This document shows, piece after piece, positions 15,391 to 24,104 of a DNA stretch of 58,210 nt (within the stretch, counting starts at the first letter, position 1; each line of letters opens with the position of its first letter). A program made the translations under genes and the position numbers. The stretch is from Caballeronia terrestris. GTDB lineage: Bacteria > Pseudomonadota > Gammaproteobacteria > Burkholderiales > Burkholderiaceae. Under the pieces are notes generated by a model that was not told where the DNA came from, searched no databases, and saw nothing but the letters and a program-made list of their open reading frames with translations. Location: assembly GCF_001544515.1 (NCBI RefSeq), contig NZ_FCOL02000033.1:1-58210 (forward strand), written 5' to 3'.

Positions 15391-17262
15391 GTGCTCAAGT
15401 CAAACCGCAACAACGAAGATCCCTTCCGCGCGGGTCGCCGGCAATTTCTCGGCTACACGGGCGCCGGCATGCTCGCGACGCTGCTGCCCGGCTGCGGCGG
15501 CCACGACGACAACGCCTCGCCTTACCCGCAGACGATCGCGATGGGTCAACAGATGATCCAGCAGACCGTCAGCAATTCCGCCCAACCGGTGGCGGGGATT
15601 TCCGTCGCCATGCTCAAGGGCAGCAGTGTGGTCTGGCAGCAGGCGTTCGGCGTATCGTCGGTACCGAGCCAGACTGCCGCGACGATCCAGACACGTTTCA
15701 ATATCGGATCAGTCAGCAAACTCTTTGCGGCGCTCGCGGCCGCGATTCTTCAGGATCGCGGACTGATCACGCTCGATACGCCGATCGTCCGATACCTGCC
15801 GACGTTCACGATGCTGTCCCCCGAGTACACGCAGATCACCACGCAGCATCTGCTGTCGCATTCATCGGGACTGCCCGGCACGAATGGCCGCAACCTCTTC
15901 ACCTTCGCGCCGGTTCCCGGCTATGCGGCCGATACGCAGGCCGAACTGGCGAATACGCATCTGAAGCACCTGCCGGGCGAGCTGGCCGTGTATTGCAACG
16001 ACGGCTTCACGATGGTCGAGCAGCTTGTCCTGGCGATGACCGGGCAGAGCTTCGCGAGTTTCGTCGAAACGGCCATCCTCGCGCCGTGCAAGATGACGAA
16101 CTCCAGCTATCTGACGAGCGTGCCTGCCAGCGGCTCGTTTTCTTATCCGTACGCGAAGGGTGTCCAGTATCAGGAATTCGTCAACGCGTACGCGACCGGC
16201 GGGCTGAGCTCGACGCCAAGCGACATGATGAATCTGGCGCAGATGATTCTCGGCGGCGGTGTGTTCCAGGGGCAACGCGTGGTGTCCGCGGCGGGCATCG
16301 CCCAGATGGGCACGGACCAGTCGACGGGCCTCCTGATCAACCCGTCGCCCGAATGGCGCTGGGGTCTCGGCTGGGATTCGGTCCAGCAGCCCGCGCTCGC
16401 GGCTGCCGGGGTCCTCGGATGGGAAAAGGACGGCGGCACCGCGTTCTACACGAGTGAGTTCTTCGTTGTGCCGCAGGCGCAATTCGCGTTGATGGTGACG
16501 GGCAATTCGGGCTACGACGCCCGCGCGCTTGCGGAAACCCTCGTGCTGTCGGCGCTCAAGGAGGACGGCACGATCGCCACGCTGCCGGCCAAGATAAGCA
16601 GCACGGTTCCACCGGCTGCGTCGGGACCGAGCATCGTGAACGCTGGCGGCATCTACGGCAACTCCGACTCTCCACTGCAAGTGATAGCGAATCCGGACGG
16701 TAGTCTGCAGCTGAATCAGTGGACTGCATCGACGCATGCGTGGACGCAGATCGGCGCATACCAATACCGCAGCGACGGCTGGTGGTGGAGCAACACCGAT
16801 CCCGCGTCGTATCGTTTTGCGGTCGTGTCCGGAACCGATGGCAGCGGCAACGCGTTCAGCTACCGCTATCTGATGAAGCGCGTCGTGCCGGGCGCGGGCT
16901 ATGCCTACCTCACGCTGGCACTCGGCCAGCAACTCGCCCCGCTTGCGCCGCTCGACATCGCGTGGCAGCAGCGAGTCGGCACGCAATGGACCCTGACGAA
17001 CGATTCGCCGACGGCCGTGCCGATCGTCATCCTGGGCAACGAGCCCGCCCTCCTCACCACCTTGTCCGAATTGCCGGGATACGTCCTGTACGGAAACGAG
17101 GACCTTCGCTATCAGCTCTTCGTGCCGCTATCGGACGACCGCGGCGGCATGTCCGTCAAGGTGCCCGGCAATTTCGGTCGCGACCTCTACGAGATCCGCT
17201 TCGCGTCGGCGAACAGCGCCACCACGTTGACGCTGGGCAGTTCGATTTACGCGACGGCTTGA
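15391..17262 (+). CDS. Serine hydrolase, class C beta-lactamase-like, Tat lipoprotein
   Basis: This 623-residue protein begins with a twin-arginine signal (Arg16-Arg17 in AGRRQFLGYTGAG) ending in a lipobox L-L-P-G-C35, so it should be a folded, exported lipoprotein. The penicillin-binding-protein/beta-lactamase C fold has the nucleophile Ser107 in S-V-S-K110 and the Tyr201-Cys-Asn203 motif in VYCNDGF. A long extra C-terminal region (about 420-623) looks beta-rich and has no clear family. The GTG at 15391 follows AGGAGGAG. The substrate could be a peptide, ester or lactone; resistance is not implied. Confidence 0.85.
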   Translation: MLKSNRNNEDPFRAGRRQFLGYTGAGMLATLLPGCGGHDDNASPYPQTIAMGQQMIQQTVSNSAQPVAGISVAMLKGSSVVWQQAFGVSSVPSQTAATIQTRFNIGSVSKLFAALAAAILQDRGLITLDTPIVRYLPTFTMLSPEYTQITTQHLLSHSSGLPGTNGRNLFTFAPVPGYAADTQAELANTHLKHLPGELAVYCNDGFTMVEQLVLAMTGQSFASFVETAILAPCKMTNSSYLTSVPASGSFSYPYAKGVQYQEFVNAYATGGLSSTPSDMMNLAQMILGGGVFQGQRVVSAAGIAQMGTDQSTGLLINPSPEWRWGLGWDSVQQPALAAAGVLGWEKDGGTAFYTSEFFVVPQAQFALMVTGNSGYDARALAETLVLSALKEDGTIATLPAKISSTVPPAASGPSIVNAGGIYGNSDSPLQVIANPDGSLQLNQWTASTHAWTQIGAYQYRSDGWWWSNTDPASYRFAVVSGTDGSGNAFSYRYLMKRVVPGAGYAYLTLALGQQLAPLAPLDIAWQQRVGTQWTLTNDSPTAVPIVILGNEPALLTTLSELPGYVLYGNEDLRYQLFVPLSDDRGGMSVKVPGNFGRDLYEIRFASANSATTLTLGSSIYATA

Positions 17263-17467
17263 TCGAACGGTACCGTCACGCGTGCAGATGACGCTTCGCT
17301 GAAGCGTCTGCATCGGCATGCTCATATGTCCAACATACCGCCCACGCGGGTTGTCGTATCCGCGCGCCTCTCTTACCCTGATCCTCATAGTCGTGAGCCG
17401 GTTTGGCGCATCAGCCCATCACCGCCTCGCTAGCGACTCCCGTCTACAGTAAAAAATTGGAGGAGAC

Positions 17468-18178
17468 ATGCACGACGGCTTGCTTGAGGTTACGGTGTCG
17501 CGCACCTGGCATTTGGCCAAGGGATACCGCGCAGTCGAATTGCGCGCGAAACAGGGCGTGTCGCTCCCGCCTTTCGATGATGGCGCTATTCTGGACGTCG
17601 TGCTGGACGCACATGCAAACCGGAGCAGGAGCCAGCCGCTGCATCGCGAGTCGTCGCGACAAGAAACTTACGTGGTAGGCGTTCGAACCCGATCGGCATC
17701 CGGCTTCGAAGCAAGACCAGACGACGCGATTTTCCATCCTGGCAGCGAACTGCTCGTCCGTCCGCCGATGAGTCTGCCGCTCGCAATCGACGAGCATGCC
17801 CGATACATCCTGTTTGCCGGCGGGCTGGGCGTAGCGACGATCGCAGGGATTGCGAAGCGCCTGGTGGACGCAAAGAAATCGTTCGAACTGCATCACTTTG
17901 CACAATCGACCGCACGCACGCTGCTGCGTGAAGAGTTGCATGCACTCGCGCCCTTCGGCAAGGTCCATCACCACGTTGGACTGGGCGCCCACGAGATAGC
18001 TCAAGCCGTCTCACATGCAGTAAGCCCTAGTAGCGCCAACGCGCAAATCTACTGCAGCGGCCCGCCCAAGCTGATGGACTTGATCCAGCTCAACGCTCAC
18101 GAGTGGGTTTACCCGAAGAACGTCCACAAGATTTATCTGGGCGAGCGGAAAGGGCCTGTCGGCACGGCACAGCTGTAG
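17468..18178 (+). CDS. Oxygenase-reductase-like flavoprotein lacking the ferredoxin domain
   Basis: The 236-residue protein resembles the FAD/NAD part of the phthalate-dioxygenase-reductase/VanB family. It has a beta-barrel start (LEVTVSRTWHLAKGYRAVEL), then AGGLGVATIAGIAKRLVD (NAD-binding) and YCSGPPKLMD. Family members normally have about 320 residues with a C-terminal plant-type [2Fe-2S] domain of four cysteines. Here the protein stops after the NAD domain and those cysteines are absent. The FAD-binding R-x-Y-S is also not clear. No Rieske oxygenase or ferredoxin is adjacent. It may be a truncated relic or use a separate ferredoxin. The ATG at 17468 has GGAGGAGAC upstream. Confidence 0.7.
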   Translation: MHDGLLEVTVSRTWHLAKGYRAVELRAKQGVSLPPFDDGAILDVVLDAHANRSRSQPLHRESSRQETYVVGVRTRSASGFEARPDDAIFHPGSELLVRPPMSLPLAIDEHARYILFAGGLGVATIAGIAKRLVDAKKSFELHHFAQSTARTLLREELHALAPFGKVHHHVGLGAHEIAQAVSHAVSPSSANAQIYCSGPPKLMDLIQLNAHEWVYPKNVHKIYLGERKGPVGTAQL

Positions 18179-18290
18179 CGCGCGGGACGTGCAGGAAGTC
18201 CCAGGCGTCGCGCCAGTTTTTCTCCGATAATGACGCCCAGCGAGGAACACGCGCTAAAGCGCCGATGTCCCATCGCGAAGGGAGGTCACT

Positions 18291-19211
18291 ATGCATCTGG
18301 CCGGCACCATACTTCCGATCTTTGCCATCATCCTCACCGGGTGGCTTGCAGGCGCCACCGGCTACATTCCCCGCACGCTGGCCGCGCCGTTGATGCGCTT
18401 CGCCTACTACGTTGCGATGCCCGCGCTGGTCTTCCTGACGATCGCCGATGAGTCGCTTCACGCGCTCCTCGACTGGCGCTTTCTTGGTGCGTTCGGTGGT
18501 GGCTCCCTGATTTGCTTTGCGGCAGTGATGATGTTCGTGCGAGTCGCGCGCGGCGCCGGCGTCGGAAAGAGCGCAATGCTGGCCGCCGCCGTATCGATGA
18601 CGAACACTGGATTCGTCGCGCTCCCCATCTTGAAGACGCTGTATGGCCAGCCGGGTGTGCTCGCGGCGGCGATCGCGACCGTGTTCGTCGGCGCCATCAT
18701 GTTTCCGATACTGGTCTTGTTGCTCGAGATCGGCCGATACGACACATCGCGCAGCATACAGACGACGGCGCTGATCCGGCAGATCGTGACCAATCCTGTC
18801 ATCCTTGCCACGATCTTCGGGCTGCTCTGGTCTATCCCCGGCTCGAAGCTGCCCGGACCGGTCGCGTCGTGTCTCACGATACTCGGCGAAGCGTTGACGC
18901 CATGCGCGCTGTTCGCAATCGGGCTCGATCTGACAATCGACGAACTGCGCGAACGTGTGGGACTTTATGCGTTGCTGACAGCGCTCAAGCTGGCCGTCAT
19001 GCCGCTCGTGGTCTACGCGCTTTGCCTGGCGGTCGACCTCGACCGGACGGCGACCATCGCTGCCGTCGTGTGCTCGGCCGTGCCCACCGCGAAGAGCGCG
19101 TACGTACTCGCGGTTGAATACGACGTCGAAAAGACCGTAGTGGGTGCGGTAATCTCGATGACCACGCTCTTTTCAGTCGTCACGCTGCTCGGCTGGCTTT
19201 ACGTTCTTTGA
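18291..19211 (+). CDS. AEC-family transporter (auxin efflux carrier family)
   Basis: The 306-residue membrane protein has about ten hydrophobic segments and the family's MHLAGTILPIFAIILTGWLA start. The TNTGFVALPILKTLYG segment of the first repeat and the AVPTAKSAYVLAVEYDVE segment of the second are both typical of AEC carriers. These export or import organic anions such as malate or malonate. The ATG at 18291 follows GGGAGG. The preceding flavoprotein gene ends 112 bp upstream, so co-transcription is possible but not shown. Confidence 0.9.
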   Translation: MHLAGTILPIFAIILTGWLAGATGYIPRTLAAPLMRFAYYVAMPALVFLTIADESLHALLDWRFLGAFGGGSLICFAAVMMFVRVARGAGVGKSAMLAAAVSMTNTGFVALPILKTLYGQPGVLAAAIATVFVGAIMFPILVLLLEIGRYDTSRSIQTTALIRQIVTNPVILATIFGLLWSIPGSKLPGPVASCLTILGEALTPCALFAIGLDLTIDELRERVGLYALLTALKLAVMPLVVYALCLAVDLDRTATIAAVVCSAVPTAKSAYVLAVEYDVEKTVVGAVISMTTLFSVVTLLGWLYVL

Positions 19212-19221
19212 CGGGTCCATG

Positions 19222-19572
19222 CTATCGGCCGGCCTGCCGTCCGCAAGCCGCGGCTACGACTTGCGCGCCGTAATCGTTCTCCACGCCCGGGAGCGATTGC
19301 AGCAGGCAAACGTAATAGCGCTTGTCGACATCACGCATCATCGCGGCTTCGAACCAGAGCTTCTGACAGGCGTTCTGCATGATTTGCACGGCCGTGACGC
19401 TGCGAGTTCCGCGCATCGACTGGATCACACACTGGTTGTATCCGTCGTTGTTGTCGTTGAACCCTTCCGCAGCAGCGGACGTCCCGATGCTCGCTATCAA
19501 CAGAACTGATGTGCAAAAGATGCTGGCAACCGTCAATGAGCACACACGTCGAATGCGATTGATCCTGTTCAT
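19222..19572 (-). CDS. Secreted four-cysteine protein (VF_A0006-like)
   Basis: The 116-residue precursor has a signal peptide (hydrophobic 11-33, cleavage after about T-S-A-A-A). The mature part has four cysteines, Cys48, Cys69, Cys89 and Cys110, arranged as two repeats of C-x20-C. The repeats share the pattern C-x2-Q-S-[ML]-x-G. This fits the VF_A0006 four-cysteine family of small periplasmic proteins of unknown function, presumably stabilised by disulfides. It faces the AEC carrier end-to-end. Confidence 0.75.
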   Translation of the reverse strand: MNRINRIRRVCSLTVASIFCTSVLLIASIGTSAAAEGFNDNNDGYNQCVIQSMRGTRSVTAVQIMQNACQKLWFEAAMMRDVDKRYYVCLLQSLPGVENDYGAQVVAAACGRQAGR

Positions 19573-19845
19573 TTTTGTTCACTGTATTCGATAGGCCGCA
19601 TCGGGTCGCGCAACCGTGGACACGAAGTCTAGGGAGCAAAAATTAGCGAAGAATTACGATGGTTCGGCGAGCTTCGCGTATCGAGAGAGGTAGTTTGACG
19701 AAATCTGCAGACGAAAAGTCCAACGGCAGCTCCAGGGCAACTGCACCCGCTTTTTTATCGGTGAGAGTTAAGTGATACTGTCGAAGAATCGGATGGGTTT
19801 TCGCGTCTCCCGCCCAAGCGTCGACAACCAAAAAGGATTTGCACG

Positions 19846-21309
19846 ATGGCCAAAATCGCCGCAGGGGTAGGTCCCAAATTCCCGCAAGTCGTCGTCCTGT
19901 TCGGTGCCACGGGCGATCTCGCGCGGCGCAAGCTCTTGCCGGGCCTGTTCCACTTGTCGAATGCAGGTTTCATTCCGGGCTGCAAGATCATTGCGGTCGC
20001 ACTCGACGACATTAACCTCGACGACTTCCGCCGAATCGCACAATCCGCGCTCGACGAGTTCGCCACTCGCAAGGTGACTCAGTCGGAATGGGACACTTTC
20101 GCCGCCAACCTCGACTACGTGCCTTTGACGGCAGGCGCCGAGGTGCTCAAGGTCGCGGTACACAAGGCGGAAGCGAGCTTCGACGGCGAATGCCGACGGC
20201 TGCATTACCTGAGCGTTCCGCCCAACGCCGCGCTGTCCGCAGTCGGCATGCTGAAAGAAGCAGGCCTTGTCGAACGCTCGCGGATCGTCATGGAAAAGCC
20301 TTTCGGCACCGATCTGGCGAGCTCCGTGTCGCTGAATGCGCGGCTGCATGAGGTCTTCGAAGAAGAGCAGATCTTCCGGATCGATCACTTCCTCGGGAAG
20401 GAGCCCGCGCAGAACATCCTCGCTTTTCGATTCGCGAATGGTCTGTTCGAACCGATCTGGAATCGCAACTTCATCGACCACGTTCAGATCGACGTGCCGG
20501 AAACACTCGGCCTCGGCAAGCGCGCGGGGTTTTACGAACAGACGGGCGCCTTCCGCGACATGGTCGTCACTCACCTGTTCCAGATTCTCGCGTTCATGGC
20601 GATGGAGCCGCCGACGTCGCTGGAACCGTCGCCCATCAGCGAGGAGAAGAACAAGGTGTTTCGCAGCATGGTGCCGATACAGCCAAGCGATGTCGTTCGG
20701 GGGCAGTACCTGGGGTATCGGGCCGAGGAAGGGGTGAGTCCCGAGTCGGAAACCGAGACGTTCATTGCGTTGAAATGCTCGATCGACAACTGGCGCTGGG
20801 CCGGTGTGCCGTTTTATCTGCGCACCGGCAAGCGGCTTGCCGAAGGACAACGCATCATTTCCATCGCGTTCCGCGAGCCACCGAAAAGCATGTTTCCTGC
20901 GGGATCGGGCGTGGGTTCCCAAGGTCCGGATCACCTGACGTTCGATCTGGCGGACGCCTCGAAGATGTCGCTTTCGTTCTACGGCAAACGCCCGGGCCCC
21001 GGCATGCGGCTCGACAAGCTGAGCCTGCAGTTCGCGATGCGCGATACGGGTCTGATCGGAGACGTGCTGGAAGCCTATGAGCGCCTGATCCTCGATGCGA
21101 TGCGCGGAGACCGCACGCTGTTCACGACGGCGGAAGGGATCGAGCGACTATGGGAAGTATCAACGGCCTTGCTCGAATCCCCCACTCCCGTTCGGTTCTA
21201 CTCGCCGGGCTCGTGGGGGCCCAATGCCATCCATCAACTCGTCGCGCCGCGTGCGTGGCGGCTGCCGTTCGAACGGGCGTGGCGGGATCCGAACGCGTTG
21301 GGCAGTTGA
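19846..21309 (+). CDS. zwf: Glucose-6-phosphate 1-dehydrogenase
   Basis: The 487-residue enzyme oxidises glucose 6-phosphate with NAD(P)+ to 6-phosphogluconolactone, the entry to the Entner-Doudoroff and pentose phosphate routes. The N-terminal dinucleotide motif GATGDLARRKLLPGL and the family signature RIDHFLGKEPAQNILAFRF (catalytic His in I-D-H, substrate Lys in G-K-E) are intact. Length is normal. Unlike many genomes, no pgl, edd or hexR lies next to it, so it may be a second copy. It stands alone with about 270 bp of AT-richer upstream DNA. Confidence 0.95.
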   Translation: MAKIAAGVGPKFPQVVVLFGATGDLARRKLLPGLFHLSNAGFIPGCKIIAVALDDINLDDFRRIAQSALDEFATRKVTQSEWDTFAANLDYVPLTAGAEVLKVAVHKAEASFDGECRRLHYLSVPPNAALSAVGMLKEAGLVERSRIVMEKPFGTDLASSVSLNARLHEVFEEEQIFRIDHFLGKEPAQNILAFRFANGLFEPIWNRNFIDHVQIDVPETLGLGKRAGFYEQTGAFRDMVVTHLFQILAFMAMEPPTSLEPSPISEEKNKVFRSMVPIQPSDVVRGQYLGYRAEEGVSPESETETFIALKCSIDNWRWAGVPFYLRTGKRLAEGQRIISIAFREPPKSMFPAGSGVGSQGPDHLTFDLADASKMSLSFYGKRPGPGMRLDKLSLQFAMRDTGLIGDVLEAYERLILDAMRGDRTLFTTAEGIERLWEVSTALLESPTPVRFYSPGSWGPNAIHQLVAPRAWRLPFERAWRDPNALGS

Positions 21310-21721
21310 ATGTGCGCATGCCGTGGCTCGTATCCTGGCCGGTCCGCCTGATGCGGACTTGCGCCATCGATAACCTGTAGCGCCTCAAGGGCACCCAATT
21401 CGCTGCTCCGCGAGCCATCGTTATTGGAGCTGCTTTCCACTTTTCGCCGCGAATCCCATGCGGCAAGTCCGCTAGCAGACCCTTCGCATCGCTTTCCAGC
21501 TATCCGGCGACATGCGAGCGCCATCGCACAAGGTACACAGAAACGCCGCACGCGCACGATACGTGATAAATCGAATCGCATGAACCTGTCATTGCTTTCG
21601 ACGCGAAGACACCGTAGCTTCGCGGCGGGCCGTCAGCATGACGTCGCACGTTGGAAAGCGGATTGTGCCCGGAGATAAACTACTTCCGCCGCTTCACATC
21701 ACCAATCCAGGGAGAACGCCT
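21310..21721. other. Intergenic stretch, no gene recognised
   Basis: These 412 bases after zwf contain no frame with both a ribosome site and recognisable composition. GGGAGAA just before 21722 is the ribosome site of the deaminase gene. No terminator hairpin with T-tract was found. Confidence 0.4.
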
Positions 21722-22213
21722 ATGTACGACGAAAAATTCATGGATCGCGCGCTTGCACTCGCTGCGCAGGCTTTGAAAAACTCCGGCACCGAGCCGTTCG
21801 GTGCAGTCATCGTGCGCGATGGCGTCCTGGTCGGCGAAGGATTCAATCACTCGGTCGCGAACTTCGACCCGACCTCGCATGGCGAAACAGAAGCGATCCG
21901 CGATGCATGCCGACGCCTCAAGACGGTCGATCTCAGCGGCTGCGAGCTCTACACATCGTGCGAGCCTTGCGCGCTGTGCGTCGCGGCGATGAAGATTTGC
22001 GGGATCGGCAAGCTTTACTACGGCGCCTCGCTGGCGCAGTCGGCCGAGGCGTTTGCGAACGTATCGCGAGCTGCACGCCATCCGATCGACATCGATGAAT
22101 TGCGTCTCGAAGCGGGTGGCACACTCGACACGCGATCGCAGCCGTCGGAGCAAAAGCGCGATGCAGAGGCCGTGCGGATTCTGGAGGAATGGGCAGCGTC
22201 GCGTGGTGCGTAG
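21722..22213 (+). CDS. Nucleoside/base deaminase of the CMP/dCMP-guanine deaminase family
   Basis: The 163-residue zinc enzyme has the cytidine-deaminase-like motif His53-x-Glu55 (SHGETEAIRDA) and P-C83-x2-C86 (TSCEPCALCVAAM), the zinc ligands and the proton shuttle. Length and the H-G-E variant are closest to guanine deaminases of the GuaD type, which hydrolyse guanine to xanthine. A tRNA-adenosine deaminase is less likely since those use H-A-E. The ATG at 21722 follows GGGAGAACGCCT. No purine-catabolic neighbours are present, so specificity is inferred. Confidence 0.85.
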   Translation: MYDEKFMDRALALAAQALKNSGTEPFGAVIVRDGVLVGEGFNHSVANFDPTSHGETEAIRDACRRLKTVDLSGCELYTSCEPCALCVAAMKICGIGKLYYGASLAQSAEAFANVSRAARHPIDIDELRLEAGGTLDTRSQPSEQKRDAEAVRILEEWAASRGA

Positions 22214-22217
22214 CGCT

Positions 22218-22448
22218 TCATGGGCTTTCATCCGATGGTGACGCCTGCTGCTTGCAAAACGCATCGAGTCTGCGCAGCAACTCCCGGCCTCGCGACGTGA
22301 GACGCGGAAGCGCGCCACCCGTCGCAAGCAATTCGACTTCGACGAGTTGTTCATGTCGAAGGCGATCGGTGTCCTCGCCCAGCGCTTCCACCTGATAGGG
22401 CGCGCGCTGCACCAATAGCAGCGTCGAAATTTCATGCGGACTCAGCAT
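22218..22448 (-). CDS. Small winged-helix-like protein, unknown
   Basis: The 76-residue protein starts MLSPHEISTLLLVQRAPYQV at an ATG with GGAGAA six bases upstream (longer in-frame starts at 22484 and 22505 are weaker). It ends with L-P-R-L-T-S-R-G-R-E-L-L-R-R-L. The pattern of a helix, a short loop and a strand-turn with T-x-R-G is like the end of a small winged helix. Burkholderia genomes have similar short proteins of unknown role. It faces the deaminase gene end-to-end, with 4 bp between. Confidence 0.5.
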   Translation of the reverse strand: MLSPHEISTLLLVQRAPYQVEALGEDTDRLRHEQLVEVELLATGGALPRLTSRGRELLRRLDAFCKQQASPSDESP

Positions 22449-22742
22449 TCGGTTCTCCAGGGATGCGACGACGTGTGAGTGCATCCTAGAAAGCGAAGCT
22501 GCCAATTCGGCTACAACAATTTTTCCGCGCGTTACGGGGTTACATTCCTGAAATACGCGATGGGGAACGCGCGGAGCCGCGCCGAGCGGACGAAATTATT
22601 CGTAGCAATCGTCAGGTCAACCGGATCGACCCGCGCGCGATGCATGCAGATGTACGATTGAAGGTGTAAGCGCCGAGTCAGCAAAACCAAACACGCACCC
22701 GCTGCAATGCACCATCGCCGTACAACCGCGAGGAGACACGTC

Positions 22743-24101
22743 GTGCAACCCACATCCCACCGCTCACCGCCCTCACCTGCGCCACTGCAGCAAACCGTCA
22801 AGCCCCGCTTCTGGCCCGAAGGCTGGTGGAAATTGATGGAATATCGCATCGGCATCATTCCGTTGCCGGTCTACGTGATCCTGCTCGCGCTGATTACGGG
22901 CTTCGCCGTCACCGGCAAGGTGCCCGGGGAAATCTCGATGGCGATCGCCGTGCTCGCCTTCTTCGGCTTCACGTGCGCGGAGATCGGCAAGCGTCTTCCG
23001 ATCGTGCGCAATATCGGCGCCGCCGCCATCTTCGCGACCTTCATTCCGTCGGCGCTGACCTACTATCACCTGCTGCCAAAGCCGATTCTCACGCTCACCA
23101 CCGACTTCACGAAGTCGACCAATTTCCTGTACCTGTTCATCGCGTCGATCATCGTCGGCAGCATTCTGAGCATGGACCGGCGCGTGCTGATTCAGGGCTT
23201 CATCAAGATATTCGTGCCGCTCGCGCTCGGCTCGGTGGCGGCGGCGATCGTCGGTACGCTGGTCGGCGGGGCGCTCGGGCTCGGGATGTATCACACGTTC
23301 TTCTATATCGTCGTGCCGATCATGGCGGGCGGTATCGGCGAAGGCGCGATCCCGTTGTCGGTCGGGTACTCGGAAATCCTGCATTTGCAGCAGGGCGAGC
23401 TGTTCGCCGAGGTCTTGCCGCCGGTGATGCTCGGCAGCCTCACCGCGATCATCTTCGCGGGCTTGCTCGACAGGGTCGGCAAGCGCTTTCCTCACCTGAC
23501 AGGCGAAGGCCGTCTGCAAGTCGGCGAGGAAGACGAAATGGACCCGGTGCAGGAAGAGATTCGCGGCCACGTCGATGTGACGCACATCGCGGCAGCGGGC
23601 ATCACCGCCATCACGCTGTACCTGCTCGGGCTGATGTGCCGCAACTTGTTCGGGCTGCCCGCGCCGGTCGCGATGCTGTTTCTCGCGGTGCTCGTCAAGC
23701 TTGCGCGTGCGGTATCGCCGCCGTTGCAGGAAGGCGCGTTCGTCGTCTACAAGTTCTTCTCGACGGCGGTCACGTATCCGCTGCTGTTCGCGATCGGGGT
23801 AGCGATGACGCCGTGGGACAAGCTGATGGCCGCGTTCACGATCGCGAACATCGTGACGATCGTCGCGACGGTGGCAACGCTGATGGGCACCGGCTTTCTG
23901 ACGGGCCGCATGCTGAAGATGTATCCGATCGATACGGCCATCGTCAACGCCTGCCACAGCGGCCAGGGTGGCACGGGCGACGTCGCCATATTGACGGCGG
24001 CCAATCGCATGCAACTAATGCCGTTTGCGCAGATTGCGACTCGAATCGGCGGCGCGATCGTCGTCACGTTGACGTTGATCGTGCTCGCGCACATGCGGTG
24101 A
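22743..24101 (+). CDS. 2-hydroxycarboxylate transporter family (CitS/MaeN-like Na+ symporter)
   Basis: The 452-residue membrane protein has two homologous halves, each with a re-entrant loop of the family type: GGIGEGAIPLSVGYSEIL and CHSGQGGTGDVAILTAANRM. G-G-x-G signatures of this kind are found in citrate/malate sodium symporters. It should move citrate, malate or related hydroxy-acids. The GTG at 22743 was chosen since GAGGAG lies eight bases before it. It meets a LysR gene end-to-end (3 bp), and a 2-hydroxyacid dehydrogenase lies beyond that, which fits hydroxy-acid use. Confidence 0.9.
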   Translation: MQPTSHRSPPSPAPLQQTVKPRFWPEGWWKLMEYRIGIIPLPVYVILLALITGFAVTGKVPGEISMAIAVLAFFGFTCAEIGKRLPIVRNIGAAAIFATFIPSALTYYHLLPKPILTLTTDFTKSTNFLYLFIASIIVGSILSMDRRVLIQGFIKIFVPLALGSVAAAIVGTLVGGALGLGMYHTFFYIVVPIMAGGIGEGAIPLSVGYSEILHLQQGELFAEVLPPVMLGSLTAIIFAGLLDRVGKRFPHLTGEGRLQVGEEDEMDPVQEEIRGHVDVTHIAAAGITAITLYLLGLMCRNLFGLPAPVAMLFLAVLVKLARAVSPPLQEGAFVVYKFFSTAVTYPLLFAIGVAMTPWDKLMAAFTIANIVTIVATVATLMGTGFLTGRMLKMYPIDTAIVNACHSGQGGTGDVAILTAANRMQLMPFAQIATRIGGAIVVTLTLIVLAHMR

Positions 24102-24104
24102 CGC

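Noticed and set aside
15129..16457. Open frame of 442 codons in another frame of the serine hydrolase region
   Set aside because: It overlaps the intact serine hydrolase with its Tat signal and catalytic motifs; low-complexity Arg-rich composition.
17468..18178. Complete VanB-type reductase
   Set aside because: The protein lacks the C-terminal ferredoxin cysteines and has no Rieske oxygenase neighbour, so the name was not given.
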